In this document: positions 24,838-34,314 of the stretch, one piece after another
How the letters are laid out: each line of letters opens with the position of its first letter
How positions within the stretch are numbered: position 1 is the first letter of the stretch
From: an uncultured Pelagibacteraceae bacterium
GTDB taxonomy: Bacteria > Pseudomonadota > Alphaproteobacteria > Pelagibacterales > Pelagibacteraceae
Direction: 5' to 3'
DNA: 64,000 nt
Assembly (NCBI GenBank): GCA_902634485.1
Contig: CACPKA010000001.1
Coordinates: forward strand, 1-64,000
Notes under the pieces: model-generated
Databases searched by the model: none
What the model saw: the letters and a program-made list of their open reading frames with translations, nothing else
What the model was told of the DNA's origin: nothing
Position numbers and translations under genes: made by a program

Positions 24838-25281
24838 ATGGAAATAGCAGTCTTAGCTTGTGGATGTTTTTGGGGACCAGAAATTAAATTTGGTAAGCTT
24901 AAAGGAATTATAAAAACTGAAGTAGGTTATTGTGGTGGAATAAACAAAAATACAACATATAAAGAAGTTTGTTCTGGAAATACAAATCATGCTGAAGTTG
25001 TTAAATTAGACTTTGATCCAAAAATTATATCCTTCGAAAAAATTTTGGATTTTTTTTTTGAAATTCATGATCCAACAACATTAAATTCACAAGGTCCTGA
25101 TTTTGGAACGCAGTATAGGAGTGAAATATTTTATTATAATGAGGAACAAAAAAATATTGCCAAAAAAATTTTAGCAAAAAATAATATTAGACTGAAGGGT
25201 AAAATTGTTACAAAAATTTCTGAAATAAAAAATTACTGCAAAGCTGAAGAGTACCATCAAAAATATTTAGAAAAAAAATAA
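24838..25281 (+). CDS. msrA: Peptide methionine sulfoxide reductase A
   Basis: This 147-residue enzyme reduces methionine-S-sulfoxide. The catalytic motif G-C-F-W-G-P-E holds Cys10 (start counted from ATG 24838). The EVGYCGG, the NHAEVVKLDFDP segment and the GTQYRSEI motif are present. A TTG at 24787 would add 17 non-homologous residues, so I reject it. The protein ends YHQKYLEKK, which is the usual 'aExYHQ.Yl' C-terminal motif without the extended tail, so it may rely on a two-cysteine mechanism only if Cys83-like partners exist elsewhere. It is followed at 1 nt by a sulfurtransferase. Confidence 0.92.
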   Translation: MEIAVLACGCFWGPEIKFGKLKGIIKTEVGYCGGINKNTTYKEVCSGNTNHAEVVKLDFDPKIISFEKILDFFFEIHDPTTLNSQGPDFGTQYRSEIFYYNEEQKNIAKKILAKNNIRLKGKIVTKISEIKNYCKAEEYHQKYLEKK

Positions 25282-25282
25282 T

Positions 25283-26101
25283 ATGTCTTTAGTTTCAACA
25301 AATTGGTTAGAAAAAAATATAAATAAAGTGAAAATTTTAGATTCGACTTGGCATATGCCTAATCTAAATAGAAACGCTTATCAAGAATATAAAAGAGATC
25401 ATATACCTAATTCTATTTTTTTTGATATAGATAAATTTTCAGATAAAAAAAGCAATCTTCCACACATGCTGCCTAGTGAAAAAAAATGGGAAAAAATTGT
25501 TTTTAATTTAGGAATTTCTAATCAAGATAAAATTATTGTTTATGATAATTCTAATGTAGTTAGTGCATGTAGGTGCTGGTATACTTTTATATTTTTTGGA
25601 CATAACCCAAATAAAATTTCTGTATTAGATGGTGGTTTTTTAAAATGGAAAAATGAAAAAAGACAAACCACTAATAAAATTAAAAAAGATAAGAAAAAAA
25701 TTTATAAAGTAAAAAAAAAATCTAAATTAGTTAAAACAAAAAAAGATATAGATCAAAATATAGTTAAAAAAAGATTTAAAGTAGTTGATGCAAGAAGTAG
25801 AAAAAGATTTTTAGGTTTAGAAAAAGAACCTCGACTAGATGTAAAAAGCGGCTCAATCAAAAATTCGTATTGCTTGCCTTTTTCTGATTTAATAAACCAA
25901 AAAAATAAAACATTTATTAAAAAAAAAAAAATTAAAGAAAAATTTGCCAAAATAGGAATCAATAATGAAAATAATGTAGTATTTTCTTGTGGATCTGGAA
26001 TTACAGCGGCAGTTTTGAGTCTAGCTTATTCTTTAATTAATGATAAATATTTGCCTACTGTTTATGATGGTTCTTGGGCCGAGTATGGTAAGATAAAATA
26101 A
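25283..26101 (+). CDS. sseA: Sulfurtransferase, 3-mercaptopyruvate/thiosulfate type
   Basis: This 272-residue tandem rhodanese protein has a first domain at about 1-130 and a catalytic second domain at about 155-270. The active-site loop is C236-G-S-G-I-T-A, close to the CGSGVTA of 3-mercaptopyruvate sulfurtransferases rather than the CRxGxR/T loop of thiosulfate sulfurtransferases. The N-terminal STWHMPN and the KRDHIPNSIFFDID segment are typical. It is coupled to msrA, so both may serve cysteine and methionine sulfur homeostasis. Confidence 0.88.
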   Translation: MSLVSTNWLEKNINKVKILDSTWHMPNLNRNAYQEYKRDHIPNSIFFDIDKFSDKKSNLPHMLPSEKKWEKIVFNLGISNQDKIIVYDNSNVVSACRCWYTFIFFGHNPNKISVLDGGFLKWKNEKRQTTNKIKKDKKKIYKVKKKSKLVKTKKDIDQNIVKKRFKVVDARSRKRFLGLEKEPRLDVKSGSIKNSYCLPFSDLINQKNKTFIKKKKIKEKFAKIGINNENNVVFSCGSGITAAVLSLAYSLINDKYLPTVYDGSWAEYGKIK

Positions 26102-26107
26102 AAAAAA

Positions 26108-26977
26108 ATGAAAAGATCTACTAAAATTATTTCTATAATTACAATATTCTTTTTAATTATAGCTACAGTTATTGTTGCAAGAACAATGATAGGTATGCAT
26201 TTTAAAAAAAAATTTAGTAAAAGACCTCCTCCCGGTATAATTGTAACTACAGTTAACCAAAAAAAATTTAAAAATAAAATTGAAACTTTTGGTACTGCTG
26301 TGCCCATAAGAACAAAATCTTATAATATAGAAAAATATGAAATTATTTCTCCAATAAGATTTAATCAAAAAATTAAGAAAGGAGAATTAATCGCAAAACT
26401 TAAAAATAGAAATATTATTGCACCGTTCGATGGTGTAATAGGAAAAAGGGATTTTTCAGACGATATTGCTGTATCAGAAACTTCTATAGTTGTTAATATA
26501 GAAGATGCTTCAGTTTTATATGTTGATGTTGATATACCTGAAATATATGCATCATATATTGAAGAAGGATTATTAGCAGATATAAAATTTTCTGGCCACT
26601 CAGAAAAAATTTATAGCGGATTAATAGAATCAGTTTCTAGTAGAATTAATACTGAAAAAAGATCGCTTGCAACAAGAGTTAAATTAGAAAATTTAGATTT
26701 AAAATTATTACCAGGTACTCTTTTGGAAATTACAATAAATTATAATGAGCGAAATTCTTTGGGAATTCCTGATACAAGTGTAATCTTAGAGGGAAACAAA
26801 GTATATATTTATAAAGTTGACAAAGATAATTTAACAAAAAAAACAGAAGTAAGTATAGGTACAAGAAATGAAGGTTATCTCGAAGTAATTTCTGGATTAA
26901 GCTTAGGTGAAACAATAGTCGCCGAAGGTCTAAAAAAAGTTAGACCAAATGGTAAAATTAAACCAATTAAAAAATAA
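26108..26977 (+). CDS. RND efflux periplasmic adaptor (membrane fusion protein), short
   Basis: This 289-residue protein has an N-terminal membrane anchor (about 7-27) and a biotinyl-lipoyl-like half (FDGVIGKRDFSDDIAVSE). Beta-barrel and C-terminal regions follow (PGTLLEITINYNERNS, LGETIVAEGLKKVRPNGKI). It is about 100 residues shorter than AcrA/MexA, with little room for the long alpha-hairpin that contacts TolC. The stop and the following RND permease start overlap by 1 nt, so they form a pair. No outer-membrane TolC gene is in the window. Confidence 0.88.
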   Translation: MKRSTKIISIITIFFLIIATVIVARTMIGMHFKKKFSKRPPPGIIVTTVNQKKFKNKIETFGTAVPIRTKSYNIEKYEIISPIRFNQKIKKGELIAKLKNRNIIAPFDGVIGKRDFSDDIAVSETSIVVNIEDASVLYVDVDIPEIYASYIEEGLLADIKFSGHSEKIYSGLIESVSSRINTEKRSLATRVKLENLDLKLLPGTLLEITINYNERNSLGIPDTSVILEGNKVYIYKVDKDNLTKKTEVSIGTRNEGYLEVISGLSLGETIVAEGLKKVRPNGKIKPIKK

Positions 26978-29900
26978 TGTATTTAACCGAAGTAAGCATT
27001 AGAAGGCCAGTAGTCTCATGGGTTTTGTCTCTTATTTTAATAGTATTTGGAGTTTTTGTTTTTTGGAAACTACCAGTTAGAGAACTCCCATCGGGTTTAC
27101 AGCCACCCGTGGTTCAAGTTAAAGTTGAATACAAGTCAGCTTCAGCTGCAATAATTGATGAAGAAGTTACACAAGTTATTGAAGATGTAATTGGTGGAGC
27201 TGAAGGTATTAAAAATATTGACTCAAAATCTGAAAATGGAAAGAGTACAATAAATATTGAATTTGATACAGAAATTGATTTGGATGATGCTGCAAACGAT
27301 ATTAGAGAAAGAGTAGCAAGAATAGTAGATAGATTGCCATCTGAATCAAATCCTCCTCAAATACTTAAACAAGCTGCTGGATTTACGACTACGATGTGGT
27401 TAGCTCTATCGTCTCCAACTTGGAGTGATTTAGAACTCGGAGATTATGCTGAAAGATACTTAGTTGATAAATTTTCAAATGTTAAAAATGTAGGAAGAAT
27501 TTTGGTAGGAGGTTTAAGAGAATTAAGTGTAAGAGTTTGGATTGATCCGGTTAAATTGGCAGCTAATAACTTAACAATTCAAGAAGTTGAATTAGCTTTA
27601 AGAAATGAGAATGTAAGTTTGCCGGCAGGCACCCTAGAAGCAAATAATATAGATTTAACTATTAATCTGGATAAATCTTATAATGATTTAGAAAAATTAA
27701 AACAATTGCCATTAAAAAAAGGGAAAAATAACATTGTAAGATTATCTGATATAGCAAATATTGAGTTTGGACCAGTATCTGAAAAAGCTTTGTTTAGAGC
27801 CCAAAGCAAAAATGCATTAAATTTAAAAACAGTTGGTATAGGTATCTATGCTAGAAGTGGAGCTTCAACTGTAGAATTATCAAAAGAAATTAAGAAAAGA
27901 ATTAAGGAAGTTAAAAAAAATCTTCCTGAAGGTTTAAATTTAGAAATAGCTTTTAATAGAGCAACATATATAGGAGCAGCAATCAATGAAGTTTATAAAA
28001 CTCTAATTATTGCTTTTGTTTTAGTAGTAATTATTATTTATTTATTTCTTGGAAACCTAAAAGCTGTAATAGTTCCTGCTATAGCATTGCCGGTGAGTTT
28101 AATTGCAACTTTTTTAGGAATTTATTTGTTTGGATTATCTATAAATATTTTTGTACTTTTAAGTTTTATTTTAGCTATTGGAATAATTACTGATGACTCG
28201 GTTATAATGACTGATGCTATATATAGAAGAATAGAAAATGGAGAAACTCCATTGGTTGCCGCTTATAAAGGTTCAAAACAAATAACATTTGCTATTATTG
28301 CAACAACTTTAATTTTAGTTGCTGTTTTTTTACCTTTAATTTTTATAGAAGGAATAGCTGGAACTTTATTTAGAGAAACTGCTATTGCATTATCTTTTGC
28401 AATTGTTGTGTCATCTTTTGTTGCTTTATCTCTATCACCGATGCTTGGTAGCAAGTTCTTGGATAAGAAAAAAAAAACAAATTTTTTTGTAGTTAAATTT
28501 GATAAGTTTTTTAAAGGCTTTTCAAATTTTTACCAACAAACACTTATTTATTGGCTGGATAAAAAAAAAATAATTATATCATTTATAATATTCATAATAA
28601 TAGGTTCGGGATTATTATATAATTTTGGAAAAAAAGAACTTCTACCTGTGGAAGATAGGGGAGCTTATTTAGTTATAGGTTTTACAGATGAAGGTAGTTC
28701 TTTCCAATATACACAAGATAGAGCTGAAGATGTAGAAAAAAGACTGATACCCCTTTTGCAAAAAGAAGACAGTCCATACAATAGATTTCTAATGATAGTT
28801 CCAGGATTCGGTTCAGATAATAGTTTTTTAATTATAGCTCTATTAAATAATTGGAAAGATAGAAAACAAAATTCTCAAATAATAATGAGACAGGCTATTG
28901 GCAAAATAGTAACTGTTCCACAAACACTAGCTTTTCCAATATCCCCTCAAGCAATTAGAGTTTCTAATTATAATAAACCAGTTCAAATGGTTATATTAGG
29001 AAGTACTTACGAAGAATTAGAAAATATACAAAATAGGATAATAAGAACGCTAAGAAAAAATAGGAATTTATCTCGTATAGAGTCTGATTACTCTAGAAAC
29101 AAACCAGAAGTAAAATTAATTATAAATAAAAATAAAGCAAAAGACTTAAACATTTCTACTCAATCTATTGGTGAAACTCTTGAAACACTTTATGGAGGTA
29201 AAACTGTCACAAAATTTAATAAACTTGGAAAAGAATACCCAATTATTCTACAACAATATTTATCTGATAGAAAAGATCAACAAAGTTTAAGTAAAATTTT
29301 TGTTAGATCGGGAAATAATGGAGAATTAATTTCATTAGCAAATTTAGTGAGTTTTAAAGAAGAAGGATCAGCTAATAAATTAGCAAGATATAATAGACAA
29401 AGAGCAGTAACTATTTCCGCAAATATTGCTGAAAATTATACACTAGCCGAAGCTATAAAATATCTAGAAAAAACTGTAGCTGAGATTGCTCCTAATAGCC
29501 AAATTACCTGGAAAGGTAAATCTGAAGAAATAAAAGAAACTAGCAATGAACTATATTTAATTTTTGCCTTGGCTTTGTTAACTGCATACTTAGTAATGGC
29601 AGCTACTTTTAATTCATTTATTCATCCATTTATCATTGTCCTAACCGTTCCACTAGCAGTTTTTGGAGGTTTAATATTTATTTGGTTTTTAAATAGTTCA
29701 ATAAATATTTTTTCTCAAATTGCACTTGTAATCCTTATTGGAATTTCAACTAAAAACAGTATTCTTATTGTTGAATATGCTAATCAGTTAAGGGCAATGG
29801 GCAAAAACATAGAAAGTTCTGTCAAAGAAGCTTGTGAGCTAAGATTTAGACCAATAATAATGACATCTTTAAGTACAATGATCGCAATGATACCATTGGT

Positions 29901-30087
29901 AGTTGGAAATATAGGGCCTGGTGCAGGTGAAGGATCAAGACTTGCTGTTGGTTCAGCTATACTAGGTGGAATGATGATTTCAACATTCTTTACTTTATAT
30001 GTAACTCCTACAATGTATTTGGCTCTAGCAAAAAATACAAAAAGAATAGATGCTGTTGATATTGAATTAAAAAAACAATTACATTAA
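26977..30087 (+). CDS. RND efflux permease (AcrB/MexB-like HAE family)
   Basis: This 1036-residue inner-membrane proton antiporter begins MYLTEVSIRRPVVSWVLSLI, characteristic of the HAE1 group, with 12 membrane segments and two large periplasmic loops. The TM4 proton-relay motif GIITDDSVIMTDA contains the paired aspartates, and the second half carries the repeated GISTKNSILIVEYA motif. It is coupled to the short adaptor. The substrate could be amphiphilic compounds or lipids; nothing in the sequence fixes it. The last residues are a short charged tail. Confidence 0.95.
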   Translation: MYLTEVSIRRPVVSWVLSLILIVFGVFVFWKLPVRELPSGLQPPVVQVKVEYKSASAAIIDEEVTQVIEDVIGGAEGIKNIDSKSENGKSTINIEFDTEIDLDDAANDIRERVARIVDRLPSESNPPQILKQAAGFTTTMWLALSSPTWSDLELGDYAERYLVDKFSNVKNVGRILVGGLRELSVRVWIDPVKLAANNLTIQEVELALRNENVSLPAGTLEANNIDLTINLDKSYNDLEKLKQLPLKKGKNNIVRLSDIANIEFGPVSEKALFRAQSKNALNLKTVGIGIYARSGASTVELSKEIKKRIKEVKKNLPEGLNLEIAFNRATYIGAAINEVYKTLIIAFVLVVIIIYLFLGNLKAVIVPAIALPVSLIATFLGIYLFGLSINIFVLLSFILAIGIITDDSVIMTDAIYRRIENGETPLVAAYKGSKQITFAIIATTLILVAVFLPLIFIEGIAGTLFRETAIALSFAIVVSSFVALSLSPMLGSKFLDKKKKTNFFVVKFDKFFKGFSNFYQQTLIYWLDKKKIIISFIIFIIIGSGLLYNFGKKELLPVEDRGAYLVIGFTDEGSSFQYTQDRAEDVEKRLIPLLQKEDSPYNRFLMIVPGFGSDNSFLIIALLNNWKDRKQNSQIIMRQAIGKIVTVPQTLAFPISPQAIRVSNYNKPVQMVILGSTYEELENIQNRIIRTLRKNRNLSRIESDYSRNKPEVKLIINKNKAKDLNISTQSIGETLETLYGGKTVTKFNKLGKEYPIILQQYLSDRKDQQSLSKIFVRSGNNGELISLANLVSFKEEGSANKLARYNRQRAVTISANIAENYTLAEAIKYLEKTVAEIAPNSQITWKGKSEEIKETSNELYLIFALALLTAYLVMAATFNSFIHPFIIVLTVPLAVFGGLIFIWFLNSSINIFSQIALVILIGISTKNSILIVEYANQLRAMGKNIESSVKEACELRFRPIIMTSLSTMIAMIPLVVGNIGPGAGEGSRLAVGSAILGGMMISTFFTLYVTPTMYLALAKNTKRIDAVDIELKKQLH

Positions 30088-30683
30088 AAAATTACATATT
30101 TATTTTTATTTAATTTTTTCTGACATTTTTTAAGTTGACTTCTATATTTGTTAGCTTGATTTGAAACTTTTTTTGCTAATATAATTACTTTTTGATTATT
30201 TTTATAATTTTTATAATTTCCCCAGCCCTCATGGTAAGCCAAATATTGTCTAAAGGCATCATTTTTTGAAATTTTTAATATTTTTTCAGATTTATTTGTG
30301 TACCATCCTATAAAATCTACACTATCTTTAAATCTTGTTCTTGTAGCTAATTTATTGCCAGTTTCTTCCTTATATTGTTTCCATGTTCCTTTAACAGCTT
30401 GTGAATATCCAAAAGAGCTTGAAGGTCTTTTGTAGGGTATTACTTTAAAAATTTTCTGTCTTTTAGGTTTTGCCAACCAATCAAAATCTGATTCCATTTT
30501 TATGATTGCTAATTGTAGATAAATAGGTGTTCCCCATTTTTTTTCAGTTTTTTTCGCATATTTATACCAAAGATATCTTTCAGAAAATATTGCACAACCA
30601 TCAGCAGTATTTTTAGGAATAGATGAACAAGCTGAAATTAAAAAAAATAAAAATATAAATAATAATTTTTTATTAAGAATCAC
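30084..30683 (-). CDS. Lytic transglycosylase-like lipoprotein (SLT fold)
   Basis: This 199-residue lipoprotein has the signal and lipobox I-S-A-C (Cys19). The SLT-type catalytic glutamate is Glu64 in AIIKMESDF. SSFGYSQAVKGTWKQY and YLAYHEGWGNY match the 'G-x-x-Q-v/a...W' and 'YhxGxgn' motifs of SLT transglycosylases. It would cleave peptidoglycan to 1,6-anhydro-MurNAc products, which ties it to the amgK/murU and AmpG-like genes in this window. It overlaps the RND stop by 4 nt on the opposite strand. Confidence 0.82.
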   Translation of the reverse strand: MILNKKLLFIFLFFLISACSSIPKNTADGCAIFSERYLWYKYAKKTEKKWGTPIYLQLAIIKMESDFDWLAKPKRQKIFKVIPYKRPSSSFGYSQAVKGTWKQYKEETGNKLATRTRFKDSVDFIGWYTNKSEKILKISKNDAFRQYLAYHEGWGNYKNYKNNQKVIILAKKVSNQANKYRSQLKKCQKKLNKNKYVIF

Positions 30684-30697
30684 TATAATCTTATAGT

Positions 30698-31228
30698 TTA
30701 TTTATTTTTTTTTCTCCATTCTTCTGGTAGGTCAAATGTACCAGCCCATATCCCTACTTTATCCTTCTTTGCTTGATTTTGTGCATCTAAATATTTTTCA
30801 GAATATCTAATATATGCAACTGCCTGTCCTTTTAGAACCATTAAATAATTTATGTTTTTTTTACTTTCTGCGTGTGCACCTAAGAAACATTCGCCTATAA
30901 TTCTTTTGTACCTATCTCGTTCTGAATAGTAACAATAAATTTGATCACCGTAGCCTGGGTGATTTATAAGATCTTTAAGATATGCTTTTGATGAATGGCC
31001 GCATGCATAAGGATCATTGTTTTTATCTTTACATATTTGTTTCATTTCAGGTGCATCAATACCAAAGAGTCTAATCTTTTCATTCCCATATTTAATTGTG
31101 TCTCCATCAGTAACTATTACTAGCATTTTTGAAAAATTAATAAATCTTTCTTCAGAATTAGCAAGGTTGATAAAAGATAGAAAAAAAATAATTAATAAAC
31201 TAAATAAATTCAGATTTAGCTTTTTCAT
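30698..31228 (-). CDS. Secreted thermonuclease (SNase-like)
   Basis: After a signal peptide (MKKLNLNLFSLLIIFFLSFINLANS, written here as residues 1-25), the SNase fold follows with VTDGDTIKYG, RLFGIDAPE and DRYKRIIGECFLG. These include the catalytic Arg, Asp and Glu positions of the family. I start at the ATG 31228 because KK begins a classical signal; an ATG three codons upstream (31237) is equally legal. The gene overlaps the zeta-inhibitor gene, whose stop lies inside it. Role: DNA or RNA degradation outside the cytoplasm. Confidence 0.85.
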   Translation of the reverse strand: MKKLNLNLFSLLIIFFLSFINLANSEERFINFSKMLVIVTDGDTIKYGNEKIRLFGIDAPEMKQICKDKNNDPYACGHSSKAYLKDLINHPGYGDQIYCYYSERDRYKRIIGECFLGAHAESKKNINYLMVLKGQAVAYIRYSEKYLDAQNQAKKDKVGIWAGTFDLPEEWRKKNK

Positions 31229-31508
31229 TGAACTCATTCATTCTTTTTCTGATTTCTTCGTCTGAAATATTTTGATCCTTCAAGTCAGCTTTTACTTTTC
31301 TAAAAACATCTTCATCCCCTGCCTCAGCAAAATCTGCTTTTATAACTGATTGAATATAATCTTTTTCTTGATCAGGATTATAGCCTAAAATTTGTGAAAC
31401 CCATTGACCAATATATTTATTTCTTCGAGCACTAACTTTAAATTGTAATTCTTCATCATGTGCAAATTTTTTTTCAAAACTTTTTTCTCTTTCATCAAAA
31501 CTACTCAT
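31200..31508 (-). CDS. ATP synthase inhibitor subunit zeta (DUF1476)
   Basis: This 102-residue helical protein belongs to the DUF1476/zeta subunit family described for Paracoccus F1-ATPase. The N-terminal inhibitory segment SSFDEREKSFEKKFAHDEE, followed by RRNKYIGQWVSQILG, is the conserved block. It blocks ATP hydrolysis by F1. The gene overlaps the 3' end of a VanZ-like gene by 4 nt upstream and the nuclease gene downstream, so a polycistronic message is likely. ATP synthase genes themselves are not in the window. Confidence 0.92.
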   Translation of the reverse strand: MSSFDEREKSFEKKFAHDEELQFKVSARRNKYIGQWVSQILGYNPDQEKDYIQSVIKADFAEAGDEDVFRKVKADLKDQNISDEEIRKRMNEFNEKAKSEFI

Positions 31509-31918
31509 TTTTTTTTCCTTAATTTAAAAATTAAAAATATAAGAAATGATATAACTACTCCAATAAAATTTCCAGCAAGATCTTTTATTTCAAATCCTCT
31601 GTTAGGAATAAATAAATGAGCTAATTCTAAAAAAATTGAAATAAATAGAAGATATAATAAAATCCAAGCTACAGATTTTTTTTTTATATATGCTAAAAAT
31701 CCTAATAAAGAAATAATGAAAAAAACATATACATGATTGGAGGAAACTAAAAAATCTCTTGTTAGCTGAGGTTGAGTTTTACAATCGCTATAAATTAAAC
31801 AACCAAATATACTTCCAGGATACAAATAAAAGACTAATAAAAGAATATTACTGATATAAAATAAATACTTTATAATTGTTAAAACATTCATATTATAAAT
31901 TTTGAGATTATTATTCAT
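31505..31918 (-). CDS. VanZ-like membrane protein
   Basis: This 137-residue protein has four hydrophobic segments. The motif FLELAHLFIPNRGFEIKDLAGNFIGV corresponds to the VanZ-family signature ELxQxfxpxRxfdxxDlxaNxxGa. I took the ATG at 31918; one nine codons in (31891) is equally good, with a more hydrophobic N-terminus. The family has no catalytic residues known, and the only clue is a proposed link to the envelope or teicoplanin resistance. It is transcribed toward the zeta-inhibitor gene with a 4 nt overlap. Confidence 0.78.
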   Translation of the reverse strand: MNNNLKIYNMNVLTIIKYLFYISNILLLVFYLYPGSIFGCLIYSDCKTQPQLTRDFLVSSNHVYVFFIISLLGFLAYIKKKSVAWILLYLLFISIFLELAHLFIPNRGFEIKDLAGNFIGVVISFLIFLIFKLRKKK

Positions 31919-31954
31919 TTCAATATCTTATATTAGGATTTATAATAAAAACCA

Positions 31955-32674
31955 ATGAGCAATCTAATTTTAGTTAGACATGGACAAAGTGAATGGAATT
32001 TAGAAAATAAGTTCACTGGATGGGTTGACGTTGATTTGGCCCCAAAAGGAAAACTTGAAGCTTGTAAGGCTGGAGAATTAATTAAAAATCAAAAAATTAA
32101 AATTGATCATTACTTTACATCATATCAAAAGAGAGCAATCAATACGTTAAAGTTAATTCTAAATACTTTAAGAATTAAAGATAATAATATAATAAAAGCC
32201 TGGCAACTAAATGAAAGACACTATGGCTCTTTGACTGGATTAAATAAAGATGAAATGAAAAAAAAATTAGGAGAAAAAAAAGTACACGAATTTAGAAGAT
32301 CTTGGAATATTGCTCCAGCCCCTTTAAGTAAAAAAAATCCATATCATCCAATAAATATAGAGGCTTATAAAAATATCATGTTAAAAAATATTCCAGATAC
32401 AGAATCTCTAAAAGATACATATGAAAGAGTCTTACCCTTTTACAAAAAGGAAATCGAAAGTAAATTGATGAAAAGAAAAAATATCATTGTATCGGCACAC
32501 GGAAATTCAATAAGAGCAATATGTAAATATTTATTTAATTTAGACGAAAAAAATATAACTAAATTAGAAATTCCAACAGGAAACCCTTTACTTATTAGTT
32601 TTAAAAACAACACTGAAATTAACAATTGTACTTATTTAGATCATGAAAGAGCAAAAGATTTAATTGTTTTTTAA
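31955..32674 (+). CDS. gpmA: 2,3-bisphosphoglycerate-dependent phosphoglycerate mutase
   Basis: This glycolytic enzyme of 239 residues has the catalytic RHG motif (His9), the NERHYG segment with its conserved glutamate and the second histidine in VSAHGNSIRA. The GpmA-type region LTGWVDVDLAPKG and RRSWNIAPAPL support dPGM rather than a general phosphatase. The gene lies between two minus-strand genes, and its 3' end overlaps the convergent nucleotidyltransferase by 15 nt. Confidence 0.93.
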   Translation: MSNLILVRHGQSEWNLENKFTGWVDVDLAPKGKLEACKAGELIKNQKIKIDHYFTSYQKRAINTLKLILNTLRIKDNNIIKAWQLNERHYGSLTGLNKDEMKKKLGEKKVHEFRRSWNIAPAPLSKKNPYHPINIEAYKNIMLKNIPDTESLKDTYERVLPFYKKEIESKLMKRKNIIVSAHGNSIRAICKYLFNLDEKNITKLEIPTGNPLLISFKNNTEINNCTYLDHERAKDLIVF

Positions 32675-33352
32675 AATTTTATTATAGATTTCTAAATCAG
32701 TAACATGATAAAATTTATTTGTACTTTTAAAACCAAATAAAGCATTTCTATTAATTAGCTGACTCCATATTTCATTAATAGAAAAAAATTTTTTATCTAT
32801 ATTTTTTAGTAAATTTTTGCTTATTATTTGACAACCTGTATAAATATAATTTTTGTTGTTATTTTTATATAATAAGTTTTTTTCTAGACTAAAATCACCT
32901 TCAAGATTTTTATCAAAACTAAGTTTTTTATCAGCAACCAATAAAATATTTTGAGCTTTACTAATTAAAAAAAACTCATACATTTTATTAATAAATTCTA
33001 CATAATTTAAATCCCACACTGTATCTGGATTAAAAACTAAAAAAATATTTTCATCTATATAATTAACCATATTTTTAATTCCACCACCTGTGTCTAGTAT
33101 TTTTTCTCCATCTTCAATTATATCTATTTTGATATTGAAATTATTATTATTAATAAAATCCCTAATTTTACTTTTTAGATGAAAAGTATTTATAAGAATT
33201 CTCTCTATGCCTAATGCTTTTACTAAATTAATTGTATTTTCTAAAAGAGTAAAATTATTTATTTCCAATAAAGGTTTGGGGTTTTTTGAAGTAATTGGAT
33301 ATAGTCTTTTTCCAAATCCAGCACATAATATTAATGCAGTTTTAATTTTCAT
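32660..33352 (-). CDS. murU: Nucleotidyltransferase, MurU-like
   Basis: This 230-residue sugar-1-phosphate nucleotidyltransferase has the N-terminal nucleotide-binding motif LCAGFGKRLYPITSKNPKPLL (residues 10-30) and a GGGIKNM segment. With the adjacent kinase it forms the AmgK-MurU recycling pair, which converts MurNAc/GlcNAc-1-phosphate to UDP-MurNAc in Pseudomonas and many alphaproteobacteria. The order tsaE-amgK-murU is the alphaproteobacterial arrangement. Its start overlaps the kinase stop by 4 nt. Confidence 0.85.
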   Translation of the reverse strand: MKIKTALILCAGFGKRLYPITSKNPKPLLEINNFTLLENTINLVKALGIERILINTFHLKSKIRDFINNNNFNIKIDIIEDGEKILDTGGGIKNMVNYIDENIFLVFNPDTVWDLNYVEFINKMYEFFLISKAQNILLVADKKLSFDKNLEGDFSLEKNLLYKNNNKNYIYTGCQIISKNLLKNIDKKFFSINEIWSQLINRNALFGFKSTNKFYHVTDLEIYNKILKNN

Positions 33353-34314
33353 TTTTTTAATCTTACTTTTTTTGAAAAATTTTTTTCTAGGAATTTTTTT
33401 AAATTAAAAAAAATTTTATTATTATTCATTCTATATTCTATTAACTTCCAAGCATAAGGGATAAGCTTTAAATATTTTTTTTTGTTATCTCTTATAGCAA
33501 GTCTAGTAAAAACACCTATAACTTTCAAATTACGCAAAATGGATAAAATTTCAAAATCATTTTTAAAATTTTCTTTATTAATACTTTTTAGTCTTAAATC
33601 ATAATAAATTTGATATATTTTTTTTTTAATATTTTCTGAGGTTTTTAACCTAACATCATCAATCAAAGATGCAAGGTCGTAGGCAATATTACCATACACG
33701 GCATCTTGTGAGTCAATTAAAAAAATTTTATTTTTTTTTATCATTAAATTTGAAACATGAAAATCTCTATGAACAAATGTATTATTTGATAATTTAATTT
33801 TATTTATCAGATAAATTATATTTTTTTTTAATTCTCTTCTAAAACTTAATAATTTATTTTTTTTAATAAACTGAGGTGTATACCATTTTAAAAATAAATT
33901 TGCTTCATCAAAAATTTTTTTTTTTGAATAGACAGGAATTTTATATGTATTATTTTTAAAATTTTTAATTTTTCTTAACTTAATATCCTGCATTTTAATT
34001 AAAATATTTAAAATTTTTTTATAAATTATAACTTTATTTACTTTTTTTTTTTTAAAAATATCAAATACCGTTTTATTTCCAAGATCTTGAATTACCATGT
34101 AATTTTTATCAAAGTTTTCAAAAACTAGTTTCGGTGCATTAATTTTATTTTTTAATAAAATTTTATTTATAGAATCATAGTTTAATAGATTTTTTTTTTT
34201 TTCTTTTTTTGCTAAAACAATTATAAAACTTTTTTTTTTTATTTTTGCTCGATAAAATTTTCTAAATGAGGCATCACCTTTAATCGACTTTATTTTGGCA
34301 CTATCCAAATTCAT
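33349..34314 (-). CDS. amgK: Anomeric MurNAc/GlcNAc kinase, AmgK-like
   Basis: This 321-residue aminoglycoside-phosphotransferase-fold kinase has the catalytic loop VHRDFHVSNLM, with its Asp and Asn, and the metal-binding LIDSQDAVYG. It is 5'-coupled to tsaE (14 nt overlap) and 3'-coupled to murU. In the AmgK/MurU pathway it phosphorylates MurNAc at C1, letting cells rebuild UDP-MurNAc without the usual salvage. The sequence is unusually lysine-rich, as elsewhere in the window. Confidence 0.82.
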   Translation of the reverse strand: MNLDSAKIKSIKGDASFRKFYRAKIKKKSFIIVLAKKEKKKNLLNYDSINKILLKNKINAPKLVFENFDKNYMVIQDLGNKTVFDIFKKKKVNKVIIYKKILNILIKMQDIKLRKIKNFKNNTYKIPVYSKKKIFDEANLFLKWYTPQFIKKNKLLSFRRELKKNIIYLINKIKLSNNTFVHRDFHVSNLMIKKNKIFLIDSQDAVYGNIAYDLASLIDDVRLKTSENIKKKIYQIYYDLRLKSINKENFKNDFEILSILRNLKVIGVFTRLAIRDNKKKYLKLIPYAWKLIEYRMNNNKIFFNLKKFLEKNFSKKVRLKK

